A stretch of 64,000 nt of DNA from Porphyra umbilicalis (GCA_002049455.2 KV918819.1:124001-188000); one strand, 5' to 3'. Positions 33,951 to 45,171 are shown, counted from the stretch's first letter. Notes: generated by a model not told the origin, from the sequence alone. Program-made: numbers and translations.

Positions 33951-34985
33951 ATGTACAGCGTCGATATGCGTCTTGTAGCTGTGACGATGTTGCGGAATGG
34001 GGTGCGCAAGAGCGTCATTTATAAGAACATTGGCGTCAAGCGGTCAACTCTCAAGCGCTGGTTCAAGTACTACCGGGAGCACGGAGCAGTATGGAGGGAC
34101 CCGTTGCGGCAGAACCAGCACCACAACAACTGCTGGTTTGACAGGACGCTCATGACGGCCATGGTGCACGTGGTCCGAGAGCACCCGCGGGCTCTGTTAC
34201 GGGAACACTCCGAGATGCTCAAGCTGATGCGCAACCACCCCAGCGGCGAGTTTATTGCTCTGCGTGCATCGAAGAGTATGATCGACCGGCACTTGCACAA
34301 GTTGGGCTTCACACGCAAGCGCTCGCTCCGTCTCTTTCGTAAGTCGTCGGCCGCCGTGCGGCGCGTCCACGCCCTCGTCCGGGACAACATCCCCGAGCGC
34401 TGCATCGTGTCAGTCGACGAGACACACACAGACGGTGGCGATGTCTTCCGATTGTACGGCCGGGCTTTGGCTCGCGAGCGCGACAACGTCCACGGTCGGG
34501 ACCCCCGGTCGGTTCCGCGGACAAGCACGACGATGGCGGTGTCGAGTGATGGCCGCATCTTGGGCTTCCAGTCCGTGGTGGTGGGGAGAGGCGCGCTGAC
34601 GTCGGCGGACTGGCGACTGTTCCTGCAACTGCTCATCCCCAAACTGGGTGTGTATGTTCCGGGGCGCCCATGGAGCCAGCAGTCGAACAACTGCGTCGTT
34701 CTGTTCGACAATGCGCCCATCCACAACGCTGGTGGGGACACGTTCCTCGGAAACAACGGCGTCCCCTTTTTGCGTCTACCACCGTACAGTCCCGACCTGC
34801 AAACAATCGAGGGCGTCTTCAATGACTTGAAGATTGTGATCCGGAACTTGGTGTATGTGATGCCGGACTTGTTGGACGACCCGCATTTGTTGCAGGCGAC
34901 AGCGGCAAGCAAGCTCTCTCGACGCCAGATCATCGGGCAGTTCGATCGGGTTCGCAAGGTCATTGAGTCGATCATCGCCGAATAA
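33951..34985 (+). CDS. IS630/Tc1-mariner-type DDE transposase, intact
   Basis: This is a 344-residue protein. The N-terminus (about 1-60) looks like a helix-turn-helix DNA-binding region (LRNGVRKSVIYKNIGVKRST), followed by an RNase-H-fold DDE catalytic domain. The acidic triad is visible as D156 (SVDETH), D253 (LFDNAPIH) and E287 (PYSPDLQTIEGVF), with 33 residues between the second D and E. This is the pattern of the IS630/Tc1/mariner superfamily, whose enzymes cut and paste DNA at TA sites. The frame is unbroken. The ATG lies about 100 bp beyond the last recognisable satellite unit. AATAAA overlaps the stop codon (34981-34986). I found no clear terminal inverted repeats around it, so it may be immobile or domesticated. 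It is a distant relative of the transposase at 60413-61498, sharing DETH-DGGD. Confidence 0.9.
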   Translation: MYSVDMRLVAVTMLRNGVRKSVIYKNIGVKRSTLKRWFKYYREHGAVWRDPLRQNQHHNNCWFDRTLMTAMVHVVREHPRALLREHSEMLKLMRNHPSGEFIALRASKSMIDRHLHKLGFTRKRSLRLFRKSSAAVRRVHALVRDNIPERCIVSVDETHTDGGDVFRLYGRALARERDNVHGRDPRSVPRTSTTMAVSSDGRILGFQSVVVGRGALTSADWRLFLQLLIPKLGVYVPGRPWSQQSNNCVVLFDNAPIHNAGGDTFLGNNGVPFLRLPPYSPDLQTIEGVFNDLKIVIRNLVYVMPDLLDDPHLLQATAASKLSRRQIIGQFDRVRKVIESIIAE

Positions 34986-34986
34986 A
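34981..34986 (+). terminator. Poly(A) signal AATAAA overlapping the transposase stop codon
   Basis: The stop TAA at 34983-34985 is embedded in AATAAA. The hexamer is at the expected place for a very short 3' untranslated region, but its use is inferred. Confidence 0.4.
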
Positions 34987-35874
34987 TCTCACATTGTCTT
35001 CAATCTGATTCGATCTTTTGCTATGGGGAAGAGCGTCGGACATTGAAGTGCCTCCCGCCACGACCCTTGCTCTCCACGCCCCAGACGAGCACCAGGAGTG
35101 GCCATGCTGGATGCGCCATCTGTCCGACCCAGTCGGTCGGCAACGGACGGGCATGCAATCGGGTGAAAAGATGTCTGGCACTGAGGCACTGTGGCGAGGA
35201 GCCGGAGAGGGCGGCATGTGCGGCTGCTGGCGCATTGTCGACGTACGAGTATCGATGACGTGAAGCGCATTAGTCCGGAACACGAAGTGATGCGGGCGCA
35301 CTGGGCCCGAGTCCGGTGCTGAGGGCACTTCATTGCTCCAGGCTCAGACAGCGAATTACGTTTCTGTCAAGTCTCGCTGCACTCAGTCCGCAGACGGTAC
35401 TCCCGGCAGCACCCCAATGCGTTGGGATTGGTGGTCGGTGGTCATGGATGGACACGTTCGTGTCGAACCTACAGATCTCGACTGCATCGATCGTCCACAG
35501 AGGCGGTTCGCCTGGTTGAATAAAAAAAATTGAAGAAGTAGACCACAGAATCCGTCAATCTGCTGGATCTCGCTGTCGAATTCGGGCCGGGTCAGCCGTC
35601 ACCGTCGTCGACACCACCGCCGTCACCGTCGAGGATCGCCATCCCTGCTGCCGATCGAATCGCACGTGCCCCCTGCCGTTGCCAGCGACTGCGCCATCCC
35701 CTCCTGCGGTGTTGAGAATCACCATTCGGAGCACGCGATCTGAGAGTTGGTGCCAAGCCCCATCCTGCACGACAAGAGACAGCTCCCCACTCATGCGCTC
35801 ACCACGCGTGCTCCACTTTCTGGTGTGTTCGCTCATTCTGTCTCACAGTCTTCCGGGCGTCACGGTATGTTTGT
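34986..35874. other. Intergenic, no gene seen
   Basis: This stretch has lower GC than its surroundings, with a short A run at about 35521-35530. No frame looks like a protein and no repeats or splice-supported exons were found. Confidence 0.5.
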
Positions 35875-36441
35875 GTGCGGGAGGCCCGATTGCCAATGGT
35901 TCTGAATGTCGAGTATTGTTTGAAGTTCTGTTTTTTGTTCATCCCGTGGATTGCTGCAGCGCGATATACCGCCTGTGTCGCTGGGTGCAGCGTGCATGAC
36001 ATGATGGAATGGGTGTTGACGACCATCGTTCTGCCGTTCTTCGCTGATGTCCACGTCCCATTCTGTCACCCAGACTCCTCCAATTCAGACATGAGGACAT
36101 GCGAAACCTGCTGGGGGGTGCTGCCCATCGGCCACCAGCATCATAACGCATCTACGTGCCCGCACAACGATTTTGCTTGTCATACTCTTCCTGTCGATGA
36201 TGCGTTTTATCTTCCTCTGTCTGTTCATTTCCATGGTGATCTTAACGGCGGGGGTGTGTGTAACAGGATTTGCTCAGTATGCAAGGGGGTCGGCCACGAG
36301 CCGTGCTCTCAGGTACCCCGGGCTGGTCGGTGGGACCTGCGCAATGGACATGTGGTCGCTTCTCGCCCTCAACGTCCGCTGGACGCCAATGACTTTGCTT
36401 GTCGCGCTCACCATTTCGTGCCTGAACCGCCTGTCTCATAA
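35875..36441 (+). CDS. Possible small Cys/His-rich protein or exon
   Basis: This is a 188-codon frame. The first third is hydrophobic and may be intron or untranslated sequence. A CAG acceptor before CGCGATATACC near 35961 would remove it. The remainder shows two cysteine/histidine clusters, CETCWGVLPIGHQHH with a following TCPHND, and NRICSVCKGVGHEPCS, the latter resembling a zinc knuckle (C-x2-C-x4-H-x2-C). No family is recognised. It may be a fragment of a mobile-element or nucleic-acid-binding gene. Confidence 0.3.
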   Translation: MREARLPMVLNVEYCLKFCFLFIPWIAAARYTACVAGCSVHDMMEWVLTTIVLPFFADVHVPFCHPDSSNSDMRTCETCWGVLPIGHQHHNASTCPHNDFACHTLPVDDAFYLPLSVHFHGDLNGGGVCNRICSVCKGVGHEPCSQVPRAGRWDLRNGHVVASRPQRPLDANDFACRAHHFVPEPPVS

Positions 36442-36649
36442 AGCGACGTTGCTCGTCGTACTCACGCCATACCACCCTCGTTCGTTGCTTTACTGTTCCA
36501 GCATGACATGGCGCTGGTAGTCGAGTAGAGTCCTCGGCAGTTTTTCTTTCAACCACGGCTACATCCCAGTCCTTCATCACAGCGTCACCGAAACCCTTCT
36601 GTTCCACAACGAATGCTTACCCGTCCTCCAGAGCAAACCGGCCCTCACT

Positions 36650-38160
36650 CCCCCGCCACCACGTCCACCTTCACGACCGCCGCAGCCACGCAGACAAAAA
36701 AACGTAAGTGTACGCCCCACGCAAGAGGCAACCTGCACGCCGTCCCAAAAGACGAACCGCACCACCCCCGCCACCACGTCCGGCTGCACGTCCGCCACCG
36801 CCATGCCGACAAGAAGCACAAACTGCACGCCCCACGCAAGCAGCATCGTGCAAGACGTCCCGCGAAACAATCCGCACCACCCCCGCCACCACGTCCAGCT
36901 CCCCGTCAGCCGCAGCCACGCCGACAAAAAAACGTCGGTGTACGCCCCACGCAAGAGGCAACCTTCGAGCGGTCCCGCACGACAAACCGCACCACCCCCG
37001 CCACCATGTCCAGCTCCACGTCTGCCGCTGCCACGCCGACAGGAAGCACCAACTCCACACCCCACGCAAGCGGCATCTTGCAAGACGTCCCGCGAAGCAA
37101 GCCGCACCACCCCCGCCACCACGTCCAGCTCCCTGTCAGCCACAGCCACGCCGACAAGAAGCACAAACTGCACTCTCTACGCAAGCGGCAACATGCATGC
37201 CGTCCCAAACGACGAACCGCACCACCCCCGCCACCACGTCCGGCTGCACGTCCGCCACCGCCACGCCGACAAGAAGCACAAACTGCATGCCTCACGCAAG
37301 CGGCAACATGCACGCAGTCCCACACGTCGAACCGCACCACCCGCGCCACCGCCACGCCGACAAGAAGCACAAACTGCCCGCCCCACGCAAGCGGCAACAT
37401 GCACGCCGTCCCAAACGCCGAACCGCACCACCCTCGCCACCGCCAGGCCGACAAGAAGCACAAAATGCACGCCCCACGCAAGCGGCAACATGCACGCCGT
37501 CCCACACGTCGAACCGCACCACCCCCGCCACCGCCACGCCGACAAGAAGCACAAAATGCACGCCCCACGCAAGCGGCAACATGCACGCCGTCCCAAACGC
37601 CGAACCGCACCACCCGCGCCACCGCCACGCCGACAAGAACCACCAGCTGCACGCCTCACGCAAGCGGCGACATGCACGCCGTCCCACACGACAAGCCGCA
37701 CCACCCCCGCCACCGCCTCCAGCTCGTCGACCGCCGCAGTTTCCGCCACCACCACGCCGAAAAGGTGCACCAGCTGCACACCCCATGCAAGGTACAACTT
37801 GCGCACTGTCCCACACGACATGCTGCACCGCCCCCGCCACCGCGTCCAGCTCCACGATCGCCGCAGCGACGCCGATAAAAAGCGCAAACTGCACGCAAAA
37901 ACCAGCGGCAACTTGAACACCGTCCCTCACTATAAACCGCACCGCCCCGGCCACCACGTCGAGCTCCACGTCCCTCGAAACCACGCCGGCAAAAAGAACC
38001 AGCTGCACGCCGCGCGCAAGCGGCAACGTGGTCACCGTCCCTCACGACAAGCCGCACCGCCCTCGCCACCACACCCGGCTCCACGTCTGCTGCCGTCACG
38101 CCACCACAAAGCACCAACGGCACGCCCCACGCAGGCCGCGACTTGGACGCCGCCCCACTG
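36650..38160. repeat. AC-rich tandem array, units of about 91 and 115 bp
   Basis: The marker GACAAGAAGC recurs at 37268, 37359, 37450 and 37541 (spacing 91), with longer units of about 115 bp elsewhere. The long form carries an extra segment around CCACGTCCAGCTCCACGTC. The plus strand has almost no T. All three plus frames stay open (His/Lys/Arg-rich, Thr/Ser-rich and Pro-rich versions), so the long ORFs are not evidence of genes. Decayed units reach about 38300, and an AATAAA lies at 38362-38367. The array is related to the one at 41390-43990. Confidence 0.88.
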
Positions 38161-40040
38161 ATCAGACTGTATTTCTTCCGATACTCAGGCCACCCTCACG
38201 ACGGCCACTGTCACGTCAAGAATGACCACGAACTGCACGCTGTATGCCGTCGGCATCGTGCACAACTGGCTTCGGCGAACATCGGCACCGCCACCACAAT
38301 GGGAGGTGGCCTTGATGAGGCGCTTGCCTCCTGCCGACGTATCTAAATTGTCACGACAAAGAATAAAGCAGGGATTTTACACGAAAACGAGACGTCGGGC
38401 GGTCATCTTAAGGATGCGCGGGACAATACGGAATGGCCCTGTCAGCACCCAGACGCAGTAGCGACATGGGAGGCTGCACGATGAATGGGGAGCGACACAC
38501 GGGTAACACAACGTGAATGAAGTGAGATGGTTTGCAGTCGAACAGGCCGCGTCGCCCACGACAACAACATGTGCCGCATGCATCCCACGACGGCGTAAAA
38601 AGAAGACCATAGAGATTCTGCAGCACACGGCTAGACGAGAAAGCGAGGAGAGACATGACCCGCTGAGTACAGGCAAAGTATTGAATAGACCCATATTCTG
38701 AGGCGTACCGCATAGCGCTTGCAAGCACACGACGTAGGCGTCCGGGAAGCCGGTAAGAGCGACGGTCATGGTGACCGGGGATGTGGAGAGGGTCACGACG
38801 GTGACGAAGCGCTCGACGGTGGTGGGGACGACAGCCCGACGGTAGCGCCGTTCGCCACCCCAACCTGCGCGGACTACTAGCGGTTTGTGTCTAGACCAAT
38901 CAGGAGAGCGCTTCCACGAAAGACACACTGCTGGCCACTCGCTCGTCTGCTCGAAGGCGATCTCCCTGCTCCACAGGCTACCTCCCTCAGAAAATTTGAC
39001 AGAGTTTCACCAAACGACGATTGATGCGACGCTATGGCAGCCAAACACGCAGACACGGCGGGCGACGGAGGCGCCCGAGCCGTGGATCAGCGTTAGGAAC
39101 GTGAAAACCCACTGAGAAGTCCTCTGACAATTCTCCGCACACGCACTTATTCGACTTGGCGACAGATTGTCGTCCGGCCCGTCGACGACGAAGCTTCAAA
39201 AAGAAGACGACATGAAGCATAGTCTGAACTGGTGAGGGGTCGTCCGCCAGTCGTCTCCTCGCTCCACTTGATGCGGCTTTCATGTCCCGCCCTTTGACGA
39301 TGTCGCTCCACTGTGGAGCGAGAAAGAAAATGAGATCTGCCTCACGTCGTTCTTTGCCAGCGGTGCGCAGCTGTTTCGAAAACAGCGGACTGCGAAGCTG
39401 AGATAGGACAACCGGAATACGGCGACAAGCACAGCCTGGCGTGCCTTTCTCGCGCGACAGCCCACACGCCATAGCAGGGGGTTTTACACTTGGCGCGCTC
39501 GGTCGTGGCGCACATCCGATCGATCGTTGGCCGTGCACGATGGAGGATGAAACAGTCAAACATCATTACTTGACAGCAGTCGGATCGGCAGAGTACATAT
39601 GTGAGTGGTATTTGATGGCGGTATGTGTAATGGAGCCGCAACCCCTCTAGACGGTCATTCACAAGCGTGCCGTACTCTCTCTCGTTCCTGCGGGGCGCTG
39701 CTGCGGCGGCCGCTCTCGACCGGGCCTCGGACGATCGTCGTAGGGGTGAAGTGCGTCGGACGCAACAACAGAGCTGCACTCGGATGCGATGCGTCCGGCG
39801 ACCAAGGACGGCACCATGCCATAGCCGTGGTGCCCCGGATTGTTTCCCCGCTTCGCCCACGGCGGCTTCGCGCGTCGACTTGGACGCATTGGCTTGGCAC
39901 GTCTGATGTACTGGAGACGCAGTCGCGGACTACACTGGGACGCCGGGGTACTGAGTATCATGCTTACAACACTCGCTCCTGACGCCATCGCCTCATTGGC
40001 CAACCCCGGAGAAAGACGTTGTGTAATGCATCATTTCTGT
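38161..40040. other. Intergenic, no gene seen
   Basis: After the last degenerate units of the AC-rich array I find no convincing reading frame. A 19-bp perfect palindrome, TCGCTCCAC-T-GTGGAGCGA, lies near 39303-39321. The rest shows no repeat, RNA gene or splice-supported exon that I can identify. Confidence 0.5.
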
Positions 40041-40047
40041 CCTCAGA

Positions 40048-41235
40048 ATGCAGAAAATCAAAGTAACTCCCAATTTGAGACGTAATCGTTTCGGGACACA
40101 AAATGGGTCACAGTGTGCAACACCGGCAGTGGCGCGGCCGCCGAGGGTCACGACTTTCTGTCAGGTGCGTTTCCAGCAATGCCTGTGGCCCTGTCTCCGT
40201 CGCACATCTCGTCGGTGGTCTTCCTTCCTGGTGTTGCAGCCGCTTGCTGCGCTGCTGCACCTTGCCCGCCCTTTCTGTGTTTTTTCACAACATGGCCGCC
40301 GCACCACCCCCCCCCCCCTACCCCCGCGGCCTGAGCCTTCTGGCTTTTACAAGTGTGAGACGTGCAACATCCTGATGACCGGGGCGGCAAGCTGGAATGA
40401 GCACGTCCGCGGGGCGCCACACAAGAAGAGGGTGTTCCGCGCCGCCGCGACGCACGGGCCCGGCAACGCCAGCCAATCTACTCGTTGGACATGCCCGACG
40501 TGCCTGGCGAGCAACGACGCCCCGACAAGCCTCATCAGTCACGTGAGTGGCGCTCGCCACCGACGCGCCGTGGCTGTTCTGAAGGACAGCGGGCGGCGCG
40601 CCGAGCTCCATGTTCTGTTGCCTCGCCTGCGTGCAGCGGTGAGAGAAGTCAGGCGCGCTGGAGACGACAATGCTCGTTTGGCAGACGTGCTCCGTGAAGC
40701 TGAACACGACGCCGGCATCCTTGCGCCTGCGGCCGCCGTTCGCGATGCGGGCCGCACCGCTCATTCCCACGCTCGCGCGTTCGCGGCCGGCCACAGCGGG
40801 TCTTCTGGCGCTGGTGGGTCTGCTGGTGGAGCTGGGGCCGGGCCACCTCCTGCTGACGCCCGCCGACACAAGCGCCGACGCGACGACGACGCGTATGCAT
40901 CGGGGTCAGAGAAGCTCGCGGACGCTGCTAAAGCGGGGAGGGGACGGCTGCCGACCTCGTCTGATGACTCTGGCTCGTCCGGCGCTTCTCCGCAGTCGAC
41001 TGGTGTTGGCGATAACGCTTGGGCGGATGGTTATTCGGCACGCACAAGACCGGGCGGCGCGTCGGCGTCACCGACGTCTGGGGCTGGCCGCGTCCCGGTG
41101 GCGGTAGTGGTCCCACCGGGCGCCCGTGTTTGGTTTGAGTGTCCGCGGTGCGGCTGCCACTACCGCTCTGGCGACGACTACGTGGCGCATGTGTGCCAGC
41201 CGTACAAGGGGAAGGGAAAGGGCCGTGCTGAGTGA
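40048..41235 (+). CDS. C2H2 zinc-finger protein with U1-type fingers
   Basis: In a frame of up to 395 residues two fingers follow the pattern C-x2-C-x12-H-x5-H: YKCETCNILM...WNEHVRGAPH (C103, C106, H119, H125) and WTCPTCLASN...ISHVSGARH (C149, C152, H165, H171). This wide H-x5-H spacing is typical of U1-like or JAZ-type fingers that bind double-stranded RNA or structured nucleic acid. A C-terminal C2HC-type finger (FECPRCGCHYRSGDDYVAHVC) precedes a lysine-rich tail. The middle is Ala/Gly/Ser-rich and probably disordered. The start is uncertain. The ATG at 40048 is in frame. A better-placed ATG at 40292 (MAAAPPPPP) is one base out of phase across a 12-C run (40307-40318), so a homopolymer error or an intron may hide the real start. 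Confidence 0.7.
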   Translation: MQKIKVTPNLRRNRFGTQNGSQCATPAVARPPRVTTFCQVRFQQCLWPCLRRTSRRWSSFLVLQPLAALLHLARPFCVFSQHGRRTTPPPLPPRPEPSGFYKCETCNILMTGAASWNEHVRGAPHKKRVFRAAATHGPGNASQSTRWTCPTCLASNDAPTSLISHVSGARHRRAVAVLKDSGRRAELHVLLPRLRAAVREVRRAGDDNARLADVLREAEHDAGILAPAAAVRDAGRTAHSHARAFAAGHSGSSGAGGSAGGAGAGPPPADARRHKRRRDDDAYASGSEKLADAAKAGRGRLPTSSDDSGSSGASPQSTGVGDNAWADGYSARTRPGGASASPTSGAGRVPVAVVVPPGARVWFECPRCGCHYRSGDDYVAHVCQPYKGKGKGRAE

Positions 41236-41389
41236 GGAGGTTGTGCGCTGCTTTGCTGTGGTACACTTGTGTTTGCTTGCCTTGAGCCGCTACTTTATAC
41301 TTCAACTATTGATCGATGTGCCACTCTTCCAACGACCATGTACGCAACCAATACATATACACCAACCCACGCAGATATCCCCACCCCGA

Positions 41390-43990
41390 TACCAACAGCA
41401 CGCCCAACGCCATGCGAGCGGCATCTTGCAGGACGTCCCACATGACAAGCCGCACCACCCCCGCCACCGCCAGGCCGACAAAAAGCACCAGCTGCAAACC
41501 CCACGCAAGCGCAACAAACACGCCGTCCAACACGACAATCCCCGCCACCCCCGCCACCGCTTCCAGCTCCACGTTGCCACAGCCACACCGACAAGAAGCA
41601 CCAGCTGCACACCCCACGCAAGCGCCAACGTGCACGCCGTCGTACACGACAATCCCCACCACCCCCGCCATCGCCAGGTCGACAAAAAGCACCAGCTGCA
41701 CACCCTACGCAACGGCAACGCGCACGCCGTCCCACATGACAAGCCGCACCACCCCCGCCACCGCCAGGCCGACAAAAAGCACCAGCTACACACCCCACGC
41801 AAGCGCAACGAACACGCCGTCCCACATGACAAGCCGCACCACCCCCGCCACCGCCAGGCCGACAAAAAGCACCAGCTGCACACCCCACGCAAGCGCAACA
41901 AACACGCCGTCCCACATGACAAGCCGCACCACCCCCGCCACCGCCAGGCCGACAAAAAGCACCAGCTGCACACCCCACGCAAGCGCAACGAACACGCCGT
42001 CCCACACGACAATCCCCACCACCCCCGCCACCGCGTCCAGCTCCACGTCGGCCACAGCCACACCGACAAGAAGCACCAGCTGCACACCCCACACAAGCGC
42101 CAATGTGCACGCCGTCGTACACAACAATCCCCACCACCCCCGCCATCCCCAGGTCGACAAAAAGCACCAGCTGCACACCTTACGCAACGGCAACGCGCAC
42201 GCCGTCCCACATGACAAGCCGCACCACCCCCGCCACCGCCAGGCCGACAAAAGGCACCAGGTGCAAACCCCACGCAAGCGCAACGAACACGCCGTCCAAC
42301 ACGACAATCCCCGCCACCCCCGCCACCGCTTCCAGCCCCACGTTGCCACAGCCACACCGACAAGAAGCACCAGCTGCACACCCCACGCAAGCAGCAACGT
42401 GCACGCCGTTGTACACGACAAGCCCCACCACCCCCGCCATCGCCAGATCGACAAAAAGCACCAGCTGCACACCCCACGCAACGGCAACGCGCACGCCGTC
42501 CCAAATGACAAGCCGCACCACCCCCGCCACCGCGTCCAGCTCCACGTCGGCCACCGCCACACCGACAAGATGCACCAGCTGCACACACCACGCAAGCGCA
42601 ACGAACACGCCGTCCCACATGACAAGCCGCACCACCAGCGCCACCGCGTCCAGCTCCACGTCGGCCACAGCCACACCGACAAGATGCACCAGCAGCACAC
42701 CCCACGCAAGCAGCAACGTGCACGCCGTTGTACACGACAAGACCCACCACCCCCGCCATCGCCAGATCGACAAAAAGCACCAGCTGCACACCCCACGCAA
42801 CGGCAACGCGCACGCCGTCCCAAATGACAAGCCGCACCACCCCCGCCACCGCGTCCAGCTCCACGTCGGCCACCGCCACACCGACAACATGCACCAGCTG
42901 CACACACCACGCAAGCGGCAACGTGCACGCCATCCCACACGACAAGCCGCACCACCACCGCCACCGCGTCCAGCTCCACGTCGGCCACAGCCACACAGAC
43001 AAGAAGCACCAGCTGCACACCCCTTGCAAGCAGCAATGTGCACGCCGTCCTACATGACAAGCCCCATCACCTCCACCACCACGTCCAACTCCACGTCCGC
43101 CTCAGCCACGACGGCAAGAAGCATCAGCTGCACAACCCACGGCAAGAAGCACCAGCTGCACACCCCACGCAAGAGGCAACGTGCACGACGTCCTACATGT
43201 CAAACCGCACCACCTCCGCCGCCACGTCCAGCTCTACGTCCGCCACAGCCACGCCGGCAAGAAGCACCAGCTGCACACCCCACGCAAGCGGCAACGTGCA
43301 CGCCGTCCCACATGACAAGCCGCACCACCCCCACCACCACGTCCACCTCCACGTCCGCCACAGTCACACCCACAAGAAGCACAAAGTGCGCGCCCCACGC
43401 AAGCGCAACGAACACGCCGTCCCACACGACAAACCGCACCACCCCCGCCACCATGTCCAGTGCCACGTCGGCCACAGCCCTGCCGACAAGAAGCACAAAG
43501 TGCACGCCCCACGCAAGCGGCAACGTGCACGCCGTCTTACACGACAAGCCGCACCACCCCCGCCATCACGACCAGCTCGTCGTCCGCGGCAACGTCGGCC
43601 GCCGTCACTCCGACAATAAGTACCAGCTGCACGCCGCGCGCATGCGGCAACTTGCACACCGTCCCTCTCGACAAGCCGCACCACCCCCTCCACCACGTCC
43701 AGCTCCACGTCCGCCGCAGCCACGCCACCATTAAGAACCAATGGCACACGGAACGCAAGCGGCAGCGTGCGAGCCGTGCCACACGACAAGCTGCACCAAC
43801 CCCGACACCACGTCCAGCTCCACGTCCGCCGCCGCCGCGCCGGCAAAAAGTACAAACTGCACGCCTACGGCAAGCGGCAACTTGCATGCCGTGCCACACG
43901 ACAAGCTGCACCAACCCCGACACCACGTCCAGCTCAACGTCCGCCGCCGCCACGCCGGCAAAAAGCACAAACTGCAAGCCTACGGCAAGC
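41390..43990. repeat. AC-rich tandem array, units of about 90 and 114 bp
   Basis: The marker GACAAAAAGC recurs at 41771, 41861 and 41951 (spacing 90). Longer units of about 114 bp (41951 to 42065) contain an added CGTCCAGCTCCACGTCGG segment. Long and short units alternate irregularly. T is nearly absent from the plus strand. Most units carry CACCAGCTGCACACCCCACG. The 90-bp period equals 30 codons, so three plus and three minus frames all run open for hundreds of codons. I do not accept any of them as a gene without transcript evidence. The array shares its units with 36650-38160, and the two flank the zinc-finger gene in the same orientation. Confidence 0.88.
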
Positions 43991-44639
43991 GGCAACTTGC
44001 ATGCCGTCGTACACCTCCCGCGAGTTCTGCCTCCACCTCACCACTGCCTCACCGTGGCCAAGTCGACGAGACAGGAACATGCGGCGTCGGGCCGCTTGTC
44101 AGAGGTCGCCAGAATTTCCCCACAAGATTCCGCCCCAATCGACGCCAAGTCCGTGCGTTCCGGGACATTCTCGAGAGATAGGACGAGGCTCCCGTGACCA
44201 ATGTATGAATTCAACCGGTCCACGAAGCCGCGCCTGCGATTGGGCGGCTGGCCGTGTCAGGTGTTGACAGCACGTTTGAACACGTTTACTTCAGGTCCGA
44301 CCTGGAAACGGAGGGGGGTCCAAAGAACAGGGATCTGCCATACATGCTTACAACTTTCCCTGGTCGAGCACGCCTCACATGCCCATCATGGAAGCATGGC
44401 GTCAACGAGAGCGCAAAAAGTACCGCAAAACCGGCACCCTACTTTTTCTGCACGCACGACAAAGCTCCAAAACACAGTCCACACATCGGAACAGCGCGCA
44501 TTGACTGAAAGCTTGCGAGTTGGTGGTTCTTTCAGTAGCGAAACATTCGGCATTGGGTGTGATGATGCCCGTCTCTGGCGGGCTTGAACATGCGTCGCCG
44601 CCAGAGGTTTTAATGCGTGAGATCCACCTTAGTATCGAG
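43991..44639. other. Intergenic, no gene seen
   Basis: The last array units decay by about 44000. No coherent protein or RNA gene is visible. Confidence 0.5.
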
Positions 44640-44783
44640 TGTAGGTCGACAGGGCTCTACGGTGCGATCAAGGCCGATCTTGAGCAGCGATCGTCCTCTT
44701 CGACACGAAAAACCGGGGCCACTTGCACGCAGTTGTGGATTGAATGGCTGCCACAAAGGGTGCCTTCGAATGGAGAACGACTG
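44640..44783. mobile_element. Partial Tc1/mariner-type MITE (CAGTCGTTCTCC family)
   Basis: The right end GGAGAACGACTG (44772-44783) is followed by TA and is the inverted form of the terminus CAGYCGTTCTCC seen at 52200 and 57866. The interior shares a core resembling GGCCGAT-TTG with the complete copy at 52200-52331. No matching left terminus was found, so the left limit is approximate. Confidence 0.45.
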
Positions 44784-44785
44784 TA

Positions 44786-45169
44786 CAGTCATTGCGCATT
44801 TATATGTGTCCCGCTTATAAGGTACCCTGCTTTATAACTGAGCACAACTCGATCGCTCCAGTGCGGGCCCCACCGCACTTGATGGCACATGAAATGATGA
44901 TTCACAGCTGATCTGTGATCGAGTAATCTGTTGCCTCAAGTCTGTCAGAATTTGCCTGCCTACCCCCCCAGGAACACCTCGTGAAGAACGGGGCACAAGT
45001 CTTGCCACGCCTTTCCGTGTCTAATTCTACCATTTGTGATTCAAATCCACGATCGAGCGTCATGAGCGCCTCGGGTGGTTGTCGTTTCGGAACCGATTGT
45101 CCAATCAGATATAAATTAACACGTGGGCTACAAAGTGCTCCACCCTGCTTTGCAAGCGCACAATGACTG
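44786..45169. mobile_element. Tc1/mariner-type MITE, 384 bp, TIR CAGTCATTG
   Basis: The left end CAGTCATTGCGC (44786-44797) and the inverted right end GCACAATGACTG (45158-45169) are each bordered by TA (44784-44785 and 45170-45171), the target duplication of Tc1/mariner elements. No protein is encoded. Its left TA is shared with the right end of the neighbouring partial MITE. Confidence 0.6.
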
Positions 45170-45171
45170 TA

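Noticed and set aside
36650-43990. His/Lys-rich, Thr/Ser-rich and Trp/Cys-rich ORFs in the AC-rich arrays
   Set aside because: Every frame on both strands stays open through the repeats, and unit lengths vary (90, 91, 113-115). Without transcript data none can be preferred.
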